From NCBI RefSeq assembly GCF_036203305.1, contig NZ_CP108131.1:1178001-1242000 (forward strand): a stretch of DNA of 64,000 bases, written 5' to 3'. Source of the DNA: Streptomyces sp. NBC_00190. Lineage in GTDB: Bacteria; Actinomycetota; Actinomycetes; Streptomycetales; Streptomycetaceae. Under the pieces are notes generated by a model that saw only the letters and a list, made by a program, of their open reading frames with translations, was not told where the DNA came from and did no database searches. Both the position numbers and the translations under genes were made by a program. Of this stretch, positions 8,644 through 18,695 are shown in pieces; positions within the stretch are counted from its first letter, which is position 1, and every line of letters begins with the position of its first letter.

Positions 8644-9513
8644 TCAGGCTCCGCAGGACAGGAACCGCTCCACGCGGGCCGCGAACCACTCCGGGTCGTC
8701 CAGCCACGGGAAGTGGCAGGCCTGGGGCTGGACGTCGACCGCCCCCCGTGGGAACAGCGCGGCGAGCTCGGCCGCCAGCGCCGGCCGGGGGTTGCCGTCC
8801 AGTTCCGCGGCCAGGACCAGGACCTCGCCCTCGACCTGGCGGAGCCCCGCACGGGTGGCGGGCGGGTCGAAGGCGCCGGGGCCCGCGTAGGCCTCGGCCG
8901 CCTTCCCGTTCTGCTGGTGCTCGCCCGCCGCCCAGTGGGCCTGGACCTCCTCGTCCCAGCGGCCGTGGAACAGCGGCGCGGCCAGGTCCCAGTCCTCGTC
9001 GCCGCGCCCTCCTCGGCCGTCGCCCGCCAGGATCCGCTCGTAGGCCGCGATGGCCGTGTCGTAGGGCTCGCTCCCGGCCCGCAGCCGGGCGGCTTCCAGC
9101 CGGTGCTCCGTGGTGACGGGGAGGTCCACCGCCCACGCGGTCGGAGTGACCAGGACGAGCCGGCGCACCCGGTGCGGATGCGCGGCCGCGTAGAGCTGGG
9201 CCAGGTTGCCGCCGGCGGAGTGCGCGAGGAGGTCCATGCGCTCCAGGCCCAGGTGTACGCGCAGCGCCTCGACGTCGGCGACCTGGTGGTCGACCCTGTA
9301 CGTGGACTCGTCCACCGGTATCGCGGAGGCGCCCGTGCCGCGCAGGTCGAGGAGGACGAGACGGCGGCTCGCCGTGAGCCCGCCCAGGTCCGCCATGTAC
9401 TCCGAGGCGCGCATGGCGCCGCCCGGCAGGCAGACGAGCGGCTCGCCCTCGCCCCGGACGTGACAGGCGAGTTCGGTTCCGTCGTAGGTGTTGAAGACAG
9501 GCATGCGGGCCAT
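8644..9513 (-). CDS. Alpha/beta-hydrolase, proline-iminopeptidase-like, 289 aa
   Basis: Soluble hydrolase with the family's early LVCLPGGAM oxyanion loop, DLRGTGAS, the nucleophile elbow AHSAGG near residue 110, and a late Asp/His pair (AAELDGNP and QACHFPWLD). No signal peptide. Possible starts are GTG 9516, ATG 9513 and ATG 9504; none has a strong ribosome site, and I use 9513. It is divergent from paaK with two palindromes in the 98-bp shared promoter. Substrate unknown; peptidase, esterase or lactonase are all possible. Confidence 0.8.
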   Translation of the reverse strand: MARMPVFNTYDGTELACHVRGEGEPLVCLPGGAMRASEYMADLGGLTASRRLVLLDLRGTGASAIPVDESTYRVDHQVADVEALRVHLGLERMDLLAHSAGGNLAQLYAAAHPHRVRRLVLVTPTAWAVDLPVTTEHRLEAARLRAGSEPYDTAIAAYERILAGDGRGGRGDEDWDLAAPLFHGRWDEEVQAHWAAGEHQQNGKAAEAYAGPGAFDPPATRAGLRQVEGEVLVLAAELDGNPRPALAAELAALFPRGAVDVQPQACHFPWLDDPEWFAARVERFLSCGA

Positions 9514-9527
9514 CACATCAGACGATC

Positions 9528-9539
9528 ACTCGTTCGAGT
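9528..9539. promoter_or_regulatory. Palindrome ACTCG-TT-CGAGT upstream of hydrolase
   Basis: ACTCGTTCGAGT is a near-perfect inverted repeat 14 bp before the hydrolase start, overlapping the expected ribosome-site/promoter area. It is a plausible operator for the leftward gene. The factor is unknown. Confidence 0.4.
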
Positions 9540-9571
9540 CATTGATTTACGGGGCAGGGGCCTGGCAATCT

Positions 9572-9585
9572 ACCGAATGATCGGT
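9572..9585. promoter_or_regulatory. PaaR-like operator before paaK
   Basis: ACCGAATGATCGGT has the ACCGnn..nnCGGT inverted repeat seen in operators of PaaR-type TetR repressors of actinobacterial phenylacetate genes, but the central CG is TG. It lies 26 bp upstream of the paaK ATG, a position suited to blocking transcription. No paaR gene is in the window. Confidence 0.45.
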
Positions 9586-9611
9586 TGGTGGACTCACGAT
9601 GAGGTGACGGC

Positions 9612-10940
<1,329 letters not shown>

Positions 10941-11021
10941 AATGTGACACAGCCACCCCTTCGGGCCTATTTCGAGGCGGCTCCCGGGAGCAGACGGGCC
11001 CGCCCGGGTAGTGCATGAGGC

Positions 11022-11870
11022 GTGACCTCGATCTTCCGGCGGCTCTACGACCGGCTCCAGGGCTCGGCTGTAGGGCTGGCGTGGAGCCGCGGCCGTGAGA
11101 TGGAGCTGATGCACCGGGCGATGGGCTTCGCGGCCCTCGGGTTCCTCACCCTGGTGCCGCTGCTGGTGGTCGTGGCCGCCGCCGCGCCCGGCAGCGGCTC
11201 CGGCTTCGGCCGCTGGCTCGGCCAGGCCCTCGGGGTCTCGGCGTCCTCGCGCGCCCGGGTCGAGATGCTGTTCGCCGCGGCGGACCTGGCGCTGGAGCGG
11301 ACCACCGCCTTCGGCCTGGCTGCCCTGGCCGTCTTCGGCCTGACCTTCGGCTCCGCCGTGCAGACCGGCTACGAGAAGGTCTGGGACCTACCGACCGCCC
11401 GCTGGCACACCATGTGGCGGCATGTCGTGTGGCTCGCCCTGCTGGTCTGCTACCTCGCCCTGCTCGTCGCCATCCCCCCGCCGTCCGACGACGTCTTCGG
11501 CACGATCCTGGGCACCGTGGGCGACCTCGTCGGCACCTGCCTGTTCTTCATCGGCTCGCAGCGGATGCTGCTCGGCGGCCGGGTCCGCTGGCGCGCCCTG
11601 GTGCCCGGGGCGGTGGCCACCAGCATCGGCCTGCTCGGGCTGCGCGTCTTCTCGCAGCTGGTGTTCTCCCCGCTGATCGCCTCGAACGCCGTGACCTACG
11701 GCCCCTTCGGCACTCTGCTGGTCGTCCAGTCCTGGCTGGTGGGGGTCGGCTTCGTCGTCTACGGCGGGGCCCTCGTGGGCCGGCTCTTCCACGAGCACCT
11801 CACCGTGCGCCGCCTCCGGCGGAGCGGGCACCTCCCCTTCGGCAACCCCCCTTCCGACCACCCCTCATGA
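11022..11870 (+). CDS. YihY/BrkB-family membrane protein, 282 aa
   Basis: GTG start after a GAGG site. A polytopic inner-membrane protein: hydrophobic segments lie near residues 30-50, 88-108, 135-155, 170-190, 195-220 and 235-260. The amphipathic N-terminus (RRLYDRLQGSAVGLAWSRGREMELMHRAMGFAAL) is trimmed here to its idea: basic, then the first span. This arrangement fits the YihY/BrkB family, formerly miscalled ribonuclease BN. Function of the family is unresolved; export or envelope roles have been proposed. It stands alone between paaK and an SDR. Confidence 0.8.
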   Translation: MTSIFRRLYDRLQGSAVGLAWSRGREMELMHRAMGFAALGFLTLVPLLVVVAAAAPGSGSGFGRWLGQALGVSASSRARVEMLFAAADLALERTTAFGLAALAVFGLTFGSAVQTGYEKVWDLPTARWHTMWRHVVWLALLVCYLALLVAIPPPSDDVFGTILGTVGDLVGTCLFFIGSQRMLLGGRVRWRALVPGAVATSIGLLGLRVFSQLVFSPLIASNAVTYGPFGTLLVVQSWLVGVGFVVYGGALVGRLFHEHLTVRRLRRSGHLPFGNPPSDHPS

Positions 11871-11957
11871 CCCCGGAAGGGGCTGACCTGACCGTGCCGA
11901 CGATGCCAGGATGTCGGGGGTAACGATCGACGAACACCTTCACCCACAGGGGGATTG

Positions 11958-12839
11958 ATGTCTGTTCAGGACCGGGAGACCAAGGCCGAGGGCCGGGTCT
12001 GGCTGATCACCGGGGCCTCGTCCGGCTTCGGCCTGACCCTCACCGAGGCCGTACTCGCGACCGGGGACACCGTGGTCGCGGCGGTCCGCCGCCCCGACTC
12101 CCTCGCCGCGCTGGCCGCCGCCCACCCCGAGCGCCTCGTGCCGATCGCGGTGGACGTGACGGACACGGCGCGCGCCGAAGAGGTCGTCGGCGAGGTGGTG
12201 AACCGTTTAGGCCGGATCGACGTCCTCGTCAACAACGCCGGACGGGGTCTGCTCGGCGCGGTGGAGGAGACCTCCGACACCGAGCTCCGCGAGCTGATGG
12301 AGCTGCACTTCTTCGGCCCGGCGGCGCTCACGCGGGCCGCGCTGCCGCACATGCGGGCCCGGAAGTCGGGTGCCGTGGTGCAGATGAGCAGCATGGGCGG
12401 GCGGCTCGCCTTCCCCGGCGTCGGGGCCTACTGCGCGACCAAGTTCGCGCTGGAAGGCCTGACCGAGGCGCTCGCCGGCGAGGTCGCCGCCTTCGGCATC
12501 AAGGCGCTGATCGTGGAGCCCGGCTCCTTCCGTACGGGCTTCACGAGCGGAAACGCCCTGCGGCAGACCACGGCCCTGCCCGCTTACGAGAACGTGGTCG
12601 GCCCGGTGCGCCAGGGCATGCCGGCCACCGACGGCCACCAGCCCGGCGACCCGGTCAAGGCGGCTGCCGCGATCCTCGCCGCGCTGGATGCCGAGAACAC
12701 GCCGCTGAGGCTGGTGCTGGGCAACGACGCGGTCGACTTCATCACGGCCCGCGATGACGCCACCCGCGCGGAGGCCCAGGCCTGGGAGTCGGTCAGCCGC
12801 GGCACGGACTTCGACGGCGCGCCCACTCCGGCGGCGTAA
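11958..12839 (+). CDS. Short-chain dehydrogenase/reductase, 293 aa, with a TTA codon
   Basis: Classical SDR: cofactor motif TGASSGFG at residues 18-25, NNAGRGLLG, and the catalytic Tyr-x-x-x-Lys in AYCATKFAL. The C-terminal part matches the oxidoreductase/SDR group often annotated as NADP-dependent ketoreductases. I use ATG 11958, preceded by AGGGGG; a TTG three bases upstream is also open. Codon 84 (12207-12209) is TTA, read only by the bldA tRNA in streptomycetes, so translation may be developmentally limited. Substrate unknown. Confidence 0.87.
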   Translation: MSVQDRETKAEGRVWLITGASSGFGLTLTEAVLATGDTVVAAVRRPDSLAALAAAHPERLVPIAVDVTDTARAEEVVGEVVNRLGRIDVLVNNAGRGLLGAVEETSDTELRELMELHFFGPAALTRAALPHMRARKSGAVVQMSSMGGRLAFPGVGAYCATKFALEGLTEALAGEVAAFGIKALIVEPGSFRTGFTSGNALRQTTALPAYENVVGPVRQGMPATDGHQPGDPVKAAAAILAALDAENTPLRLVLGNDAVDFITARDDATRAEAQAWESVSRGTDFDGAPTPAA

Positions 12840-12854
12840 GCCGTACGGGCGGCA

Positions 12855-12889
12855 GCCCCGGGAGCCGGGCCCGTCCGGGCTCCCGGGGC
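12855..12889. terminator. Strong bidirectional terminator hairpin
   Basis: A 12-bp perfect stem (12855-12866 with 12878-12889) and 11-nt loop lie between the convergent SDR and acyl-CoA ligase genes. Confidence 0.75.
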
Positions 12890-12910
12890 CGTCACCGCGA
12901 ACGCCGGGCG

Positions 12911-14446
12911 TCAGGCAGGCGGCGGCGCGGCGAAGCGGTCGCGGAGTTCACGCTTGAGGATCTTGCCGCTGGCGTTGCGCGGGAGGGCGTCCACGAACAG
13001 CACCCGCTTGGGGGCCTTGAAGTGGGCCAGCCGCTCCCGCGCGTACGCCATCAGCTCCGTCTCCGTCACCTCTCCGCGCGGCACCACCACGGCCGTGACG
13101 GCCTCGATCCACCGCTCGTCCGGCAGCCCGACCACCGCCGCCTCGGCCACCCCCGGGTGGGTGTACAGCACGTCCTCGACCTGCCGTGAGGCCACCAGCA
13201 CACCGCCGGAGTTGATGACGTCCTTCACCCGGTCGACGACCGTGAAGTACCCCTGCGCGTCCCGCACCGCGAGGTCCCCCGAGCGGAACCAGCCGTCCCG
13301 GAAGGCCCGCTCCGACGCCCCGGGGTCGTTCCAGTACCCCAGGCACAGCTGCGGCGACCGGTAGACCACCTCGCCCGCCGTACCGTCCGGGACGTCCTTG
13401 CCGTCCTCGTCGACGACCTTCGCCTCCACGTGGCGCACCGGCCGCCCGCAGGAGTCCATCCGTCCCTCGTGCTCCTGCGGCCCCAGCACCGTGGCCAGCG
13501 GACCGATCTCGCTCTGACCGAAGCAGTTGTAGAAGCCGAGGCCCGGCAGCCGCTCCCGCAGCCGCTCCAGCACGGGCACCGGCATGATCGAGGCCCCGTA
13601 GTACGCCTTGCGCAGCGCGCCCAGCTCGCGCACCGCGAACTCCGGGTGGTTGGCCAGGGCGATCCACACCGTCGGCGGCGCGAACAGGCTGTCCGCCCGC
13701 CCCGCCTCCACCAGGTCGAAGATCTGCTCCGCGACCGGCGCGTCCAGGATGGTGTTCTCCGCGCCCACCGCCAGGTACGGCAGCAGGAAGACGTGCATCT
13801 GTGCCGAGTGGTAGAGCGGCAGCGAGTGCACCGGCCGGTCGTCCTCGGACAGGCCGAGCGCCTCGATCGCGCTCTCGTACTCGTGGACGAGCGCCCGGTG
13901 CGTCATCATCGCGCCCTTGGGCAGGGCGGTCGTCCCCGAGGTGTAGAGCAGCTGCGCCAGCCCGTGCGCGTCCCCGCCGGGCCGAGGAGCGGGCGGCTCG
14001 GCCGGCTCCGTCGCCTGCGCCGCCTGCGTCAGCTCCGCCAGGAAGGAGCCGGGTGCGTCGCGCAGCGGCCGTACGGGATACCCGCCGGGGATCCGCCCGG
14101 CCAGATCCGGATCGGCGAGGACCAGGGCGCTGGTGCAGTCGTCCAGGATGTACGCGAGGTCCTCGCCGGTGAGGTTCTGGTTGACCGGTACGTGCGTGAG
14201 CCCCGCCCGGGCGCAGGCGAGGAAGACCAGGAGATAGGCGTCGGAGTTGTGCGCGAAGGTGGCGACGCGGTCACCACCGGCCAGCCCGTACCGCTCCCGC
14301 AGGACGGCGGCCCCGGTGGTGACGGCCGCGTCGAGCTCCGCGTACGTCCAGCTCCGCCCGCCGTAGCGGACGGCCACCCGGCCGGGGGTCCGCCGCGCGC
14401 TGTCGTGTACCAGTCCGTCGACCGTGTTGTGCCGCACTGCCGTCAT
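12911..14446 (-). CDS. Acyl-CoA synthetase (AMP-binding), 511 aa
   Basis: ANL-superfamily fatty/aryl acid CoA ligase. Motifs: LYTSGTTALPKGAMMTH (phosphate loop), HSLPLYHSAQM, YNCFGQSEIGPL, GDLAVRDAQGYF, RVKDVINSGGVLVASRQVED and a C-terminal catalytic lysine in NASGKILKREL. Start ATG 14446 has GAGGA upstream. It is convergent with the SDR and divergent from the secreted acylase. One of at least three FadD-type ligases in the window; no operator resembling the KstR site was seen before it. Substrate unknown. Confidence 0.88.
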   Translation of the reverse strand: MTAVRHNTVDGLVHDSARRTPGRVAVRYGGRSWTYAELDAAVTTGAAVLRERYGLAGGDRVATFAHNSDAYLLVFLACARAGLTHVPVNQNLTGEDLAYILDDCTSALVLADPDLAGRIPGGYPVRPLRDAPGSFLAELTQAAQATEPAEPPAPRPGGDAHGLAQLLYTSGTTALPKGAMMTHRALVHEYESAIEALGLSEDDRPVHSLPLYHSAQMHVFLLPYLAVGAENTILDAPVAEQIFDLVEAGRADSLFAPPTVWIALANHPEFAVRELGALRKAYYGASIMPVPVLERLRERLPGLGFYNCFGQSEIGPLATVLGPQEHEGRMDSCGRPVRHVEAKVVDEDGKDVPDGTAGEVVYRSPQLCLGYWNDPGASERAFRDGWFRSGDLAVRDAQGYFTVVDRVKDVINSGGVLVASRQVEDVLYTHPGVAEAAVVGLPDERWIEAVTAVVVPRGEVTETELMAYARERLAHFKAPKRVLFVDALPRNASGKILKRELRDRFAAPPPA

Positions 14447-14602
14447 GGCGTGATCCTCGCCTCCTCCCCGCCCGAGGTCAATGACCGGATACCAAACGGG
14501 ATGTTGACAGATCATCGGACTGCCTGCATGAGTGTGGGGGCACGGACGCACCGCCTGTCTCACGGGCAACCTCGCCCATCCGCAGGCCACTTGGGAGGTA
14601 CG

Positions 14603-17029
14603 TTGCTCCGCACCCGCCCGATACTCCGCCGCCTCGCCCTCACCGGCGCCGCACTGCTCGCCACGACGGCCGCGATACCGCAGGCCTCGGCGGCGACCGC
14701 CGACCGGATACCGTCCGGCGGCGGCCTGTCCGCCGTCATCCGGTACACCGAGAACGGCATCCCGCACATCGTCGGCCGCGACTACGCGCACCTGGGCTTC
14801 GGCACCGGCTGGGCCCAGGCCGCGGACCAGGTCTGCGTCCTCGCCGACGGGTTCGTGACCCTCGCCGGTGAGCGCTCGCGCTGGTTCGGCGCCGACGCCG
14901 CGCCCGACGGATCGCTCTCCTCCGCCGCCCGCAACCTCTCCAGCGACCTGTACTTCAAGGGCGTACGGGAGTCCGGCACGGTCGAGAAGCTGCTGGAAAC
15001 GCCCGCTCCGGCCGGTCCCGGCAAGGACCTCAAGGAGCTGATGCGCGGCTGGGCCGCCGGCTACAACGCCTGGCTCGCCCAGAACAAGATCACCGACCCC
15101 GCCTGCAAGGGCGCGGGCTGGGTCCGCCCGGTCACCGCGACCGATGTGGCCGCCCGCGGCTTCGCGGTCTCGGTCCTCGGCGGCCAGGGCCGCGGCATCG
15201 ACGGCATCACGGCCGCCCAGCCGCCGGCCGCGGCCGGCGCCCGTGCCGCGGCGCCGCAGGACCCCGACCCGGCGGCCGCGGCCGAGGCGGCCAGGGAGTT
15301 CTTCGACACCACCCGCTACGACATGGGCTCCAACGCGGTGGCCTTCGCCGGATCCACCACGGCCGACGGGGGCGGCCTGCTGCTCGGGAACCCGCACTAC
15401 CCCTGGCAGGGCGGGCGCCGCTTCTGGCAGTCGCAGCAGACCATCCCGGGCGAGCTGAACGTCTCGGGCGGCTCGCTGCTCGGCAACCCCGTGGTCAACA
15501 TCGGCTTCAACGAGAAGGTGGCCTGGAGCCACACGGTGGCCACGGGCACCCCCGTCAACCTCCACCAGCTCACCCTCGACCCGGCCGAACCGACCGCCTA
15601 CCTGGTCGACGGCAAGCCGGAGCGGATGACCCGGCGGACCGTCACCGTCCCGGTGGCGGGCGGCGATCCGGTGACCCGCACCCAGTGGTGGACCCGCTAC
15701 GGGCCGGTGGTCTCCAACCTCGGCCCGGGCCTGCCGCTGACCTGGACGGCCGGTACGGCGTACGCGCTGAACGATCCCAACGCGGCGAACCTGCGCGGCT
15801 CCGACACCGCGCTCGCCATGGGCAAGGCCCGCTCGGTGGCCGGGATCCAGGCCGCCCTGAGGCGCACCCAGGGCCTGCCGTGGGTCAACACCGTGGCCGC
15901 CGACTCGGCGGGCGGCACCCTCTTCACCCAGTCCCAGGTGCTCCCCCGGATCACCGACGAGCTCGCGGCGCGCTGCTCCACGCCGCTGGGCCGTGCCACC
16001 TACCCCGCCTCGGGGCTCGCGGTACTGGACGGCGCGCGCGGCGACTGCGCGCCCGGCTCGGATCCGGACGCGGTGCAGCCGGGGGTCTTCGGACCGGGGA
16101 AGGCGCCGACGCTGCGCGACGCCCCGTACGCCGAGAACTCCAACGACAGTGCCTGGCTGGCCAACGCGGAGCGGCCACTGACCGGTTACGAGCGGGTCTG
16201 GGGCAATGTGGCGGCCCCGCGCTCGCTGCGCACCCGCGGCGCGATCGAGGACGTGGCGGCGATGGCGGAGAAGGGCGGCCTGACCGTGGCCGACCTGCAG
16301 AAGCAGCAGTTCGCCAACCGGGCGCCGGCCGGTGACCTGGCGGCGGCGGACGCGGCGCAGGCCTGCGCCGCCCTGCCGGGTGGTACGGCGACGGCGGGCG
16401 ACGGCACCGCGGTGGACGTCTCGGCGGCCTGCGGGGTGCTGGCGGGCTGGGACCGTACGGCCGACAGCGCCAGCCGTGGCGCGCTGCTCTTCGACCGGTT
16501 CTGGCGCAAGCTGACGGCGACCACCCCGGCCAAGGACCTGTGGCTGGTGCCGTTCTCCGCGGCCGATCCGGTCCGCACGCCCCGTACGCTCAACCGGGCG
16601 GCCCCCGGCGTCGGCCGGGCGCTCGCGGACGCGGTCCTGGAACTGAGGGACGCCGGGATCGCGCTGGACGCCCCGCTGGGCGAGCACCAGTTCGTGGTCC
16701 GCGCCGGGCAGAAGATGCCGGTGGGCGGCGGTACGGAGGCGCTCGGCATCTGGAACAAGATCGAGGCGCCGTGGAACGCGGCCCTCGGTGGCTACCCGGA
16801 GGTCGTGCACGGGTCCAGCCACATCCAGGCGGTCGGCTGGAACGGCGGCCGCTGCCCGGTGGCGCGCACCTTGCTGACGTACAGCCAGTCGTCGAACCCG
16901 GAGTCGCCGTACTACGCCGACCAGACGCGTCTGTTCGCGCAGGAGCGCTGGGTGACGTCCCGGTTCTGCGAGCGGGACATCCTCACCTCGCCGCAGCTCA
17001 AGGTGGTGTGGCCGCGCGAGCGCCGCTGA
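14603..17029 (+). CDS. Secreted penicillin-acylase-family Ntn hydrolase, 808 aa
   Basis: TTG start chosen because GGGAGG precedes it by four bases and the protein then opens with a signal peptide, MLRTRPILRRLALTGAALLA, cleaved near ASAATA. The family is made as a precursor and self-cleaves; the new N-terminal nucleophile is Ser243 in DMGSNAVAFAG. The beta-chain region shows GGGLLLGNPHYPWQG, GFNEKVAWSHTVATGTP and the late Asn/His-type segment ENSNDSAWLAN. Length fits acyl-homoserine-lactone acylases and related amidases. Extracellular cleavage of an amide-linked acyl chain (lactone signal, lipopeptide or beta-lactam side chain) is expected; substrate unproven. Confidence 0.88.
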   Translation: MLRTRPILRRLALTGAALLATTAAIPQASAATADRIPSGGGLSAVIRYTENGIPHIVGRDYAHLGFGTGWAQAADQVCVLADGFVTLAGERSRWFGADAAPDGSLSSAARNLSSDLYFKGVRESGTVEKLLETPAPAGPGKDLKELMRGWAAGYNAWLAQNKITDPACKGAGWVRPVTATDVAARGFAVSVLGGQGRGIDGITAAQPPAAAGARAAAPQDPDPAAAAEAAREFFDTTRYDMGSNAVAFAGSTTADGGGLLLGNPHYPWQGGRRFWQSQQTIPGELNVSGGSLLGNPVVNIGFNEKVAWSHTVATGTPVNLHQLTLDPAEPTAYLVDGKPERMTRRTVTVPVAGGDPVTRTQWWTRYGPVVSNLGPGLPLTWTAGTAYALNDPNAANLRGSDTALAMGKARSVAGIQAALRRTQGLPWVNTVAADSAGGTLFTQSQVLPRITDELAARCSTPLGRATYPASGLAVLDGARGDCAPGSDPDAVQPGVFGPGKAPTLRDAPYAENSNDSAWLANAERPLTGYERVWGNVAAPRSLRTRGAIEDVAAMAEKGGLTVADLQKQQFANRAPAGDLAAADAAQACAALPGGTATAGDGTAVDVSAACGVLAGWDRTADSASRGALLFDRFWRKLTATTPAKDLWLVPFSAADPVRTPRTLNRAAPGVGRALADAVLELRDAGIALDAPLGEHQFVVRAGQKMPVGGGTEALGIWNKIEAPWNAALGGYPEVVHGSSHIQAVGWNGGRCPVARTLLTYSQSSNPESPYYADQTRLFAQERWVTSRFCERDILTSPQLKVVWPRERR

Positions 17030-17065
17030 CCCGTGTCCTTCCTCCCGGCCGTGCCGCTCACGGGC

Positions 17066-18166
17066 TCACGGGCTCACGGCCAGGAGGAGGTAGGCGGCCA
17101 GCACCACGAGGTGCACCCCGCCCTGGAGCAGCGTGGCGCGGCCCGGGGCGATGGTGAGGGCGCCGACCACGACGGTCAGGGCGAGCAGCACCATGTGGAC
17201 CGGGCCGAGACCCAGCAGCAGCGGGCCGGAGAGCCAGAGCGAGGCCAGGACGATGGCCGGGATGGTGAGGCCGATGCTGGCGATGGCGGATCCGTAGGCC
17301 AGGTTGAGGCTGGTCTGCACACGGTCCCGGCGGGCGGCCCGGACGGCGGCGAGGGTCTCGGGCGCCAGCACCAGCAGGGCGATGATCACACCGACCACGG
17401 CGTTGGGGAGTCCGGCGCTCGCGACGCCCGCCTCGATGGCCGGGGAGATCGCCTTGCCGTCGCCGACGACCGCGACGAGGGCGACGAGCAGCAGGCCGAG
17501 GCTGACGAGGGCGGCGCGGGACGTGGGCGGCGCGGCGTGGTCGTCCTCGTCGGCGCTCCGCCCGGTGTCCACGGGCAGGAAGTAGTCCCGGTGGCGGACG
17601 GTCTGGACGGTGACGAAGAGCCCGTACAGGGCCAGCGAGGCGACGGCGGCGAAGGCCAGTTGGGCGGTGGAGAACTCGGGGCCGGGCTTGCTGGTGGTGA
17701 AGGTCGGCAGGACCAGGCTGAGGGTGGCGAGGGTGGCGACGGTGGCGAGGGCCGCTCCGGAGCCCTCGGCGTTGAAGACGGCGACGCGGTTGCGCAGGGC
17801 CCCGACCAGCAGGGACAGGCCGACGATGCCGTTGCAGGTGATCATGACGGCGGCGAAGACGGTGTCCCGGGCGAGCGAGGCGGCCTTGTCGCCGCCGTCG
17901 GCCATCAGCGTGACGATGAGCGCCACTTCGATGACGGTGACGGCCACGGCGAGGACGAGGGAGCCGAAGGGCTCGCCGACCCGGTGGGCGACGACCTCCG
18001 CGTGGTGGACGGCCGCCAGCACGGCGCCGCCCAGGCACAGGGCGACCAGTGCCACGGCCGGGGCGGGCAGGTCGCGCCCCCAGCTGAGGACGAGGGCGAC
18101 GAGCGCCACCACGGGGACCACGACGGTCCAGTCGGTGAGGGGGAATCTGCGTGCGGCGGTACTCAT
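17066..18166 (-). CDS. Ca2+/H+ antiporter, ChaA-like, 366 aa
   Basis: Polytopic membrane protein with about 11 hydrophobic spans. It contains two equivalent acidic membrane motifs: GEPFGSLVLAVAVTVIEVA near residue 85 and the second-half match YGSAIASIGLTIP, as in the Ca2+/cation antiporter family (ChaA, y4hA type). It exports Ca2+ or Na+ in exchange for protons. The central loop is charged (VDTGRSADEDDH). It is convergent with the acylase gene; no partner. Confidence 0.85.
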   Translation of the reverse strand: MSTAARRFPLTDWTVVVPVVALVALVLSWGRDLPAPAVALVALCLGGAVLAAVHHAEVVAHRVGEPFGSLVLAVAVTVIEVALIVTLMADGGDKAASLARDTVFAAVMITCNGIVGLSLLVGALRNRVAVFNAEGSGAALATVATLATLSLVLPTFTTSKPGPEFSTAQLAFAAVASLALYGLFVTVQTVRHRDYFLPVDTGRSADEDDHAAPPTSRAALVSLGLLLVALVAVVGDGKAISPAIEAGVASAGLPNAVVGVIIALLVLAPETLAAVRAARRDRVQTSLNLAYGSAIASIGLTIPAIVLASLWLSGPLLLGLGPVHMVLLALTVVVGALTIAPGRATLLQGGVHLVVLAAYLLLAVSP

Positions 18167-18311
18167 GCCCCCCACGCTGCCATGAGTGGCACCTTCGGGG
18201 CGAACAGGACCAGCTGGGCGATTTCGATTCTGCGGGTGTGCGCCGAGAGCGGGCGCGTCGGCCGCGGAGTCCCCGTACGAGGGCCTCGCAGCCGGCGCAA
18301 CTTCGACCGGA

Positions 18312-18512
18312 CTACCAGAAGATGACGACGTAGCCGTCGCCACCGTCGTTGCCCGGCGAGCCCGGGGGTCCCTGGGCCTCCCCGCCCAGACCGCCCTCGG
18401 CCTGGGCCAGAGGGGACATGACGAGCAGCTGGCCGGTGACGGCCGCCGCCGTGAGGGCCGCGACGGCCAGGGCCCGGCGCCGGGAGCGGCGGGTGGTGGT
18501 ACGCGCGTTCAT
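18312..18512 (-). CDS. Small secreted Gly/Pro-rich protein, 66 aa
   Basis: Short but well supported: GGGGAGG and AAGGA before the ATG, a twin-Arg-rich basic N-terminus (TTRRSRRRALAV), a hydrophobic segment, and a probable cleavage site after PLAQA. The mature part is only about 28 residues, rich in Gly and Pro, with a collagen-like GPPGSPGND run and an aromatic tail GYVVIFW. I do not recognise the family. It could be a surface peptide or a substrate for a protease; it stands alone upstream of the antiporter. Confidence 0.6.
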   Translation of the reverse strand: MNARTTTRRSRRRALAVAALTAAAVTGQLLVMSPLAQAEGGLGGEAQGPPGSPGNDGGDGYVVIFW

Positions 18513-18695
18513 GACGTCCTTACCTCCCCCGCCCGCGCACGGCCGGGGGAGTGCGGTGGGGTGGCAGAAGGAAGGGGACCTCGACGGTCCGCCGCCACCC
18601 ATCTCACCGATGCCCTTGCGCACCGCACCGCACCACGCACACGGCCGCCTGTTACCCCGGCCGGCCCGCACGTTGTGCTGGTCAGGCTAGCGCGG

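Noticed and set aside
5480..9136. A 1218-residue leftward open frame
   Set aside because: Antisense to the two secreted hydrolases; composition is typical of mirror frames in high-GC DNA.
12911..16822. A 1303-residue leftward open frame
   Set aside because: Only the last 511 residues are the acyl-CoA ligase; the rest is antisense to the secreted acylase and has low-complexity composition.
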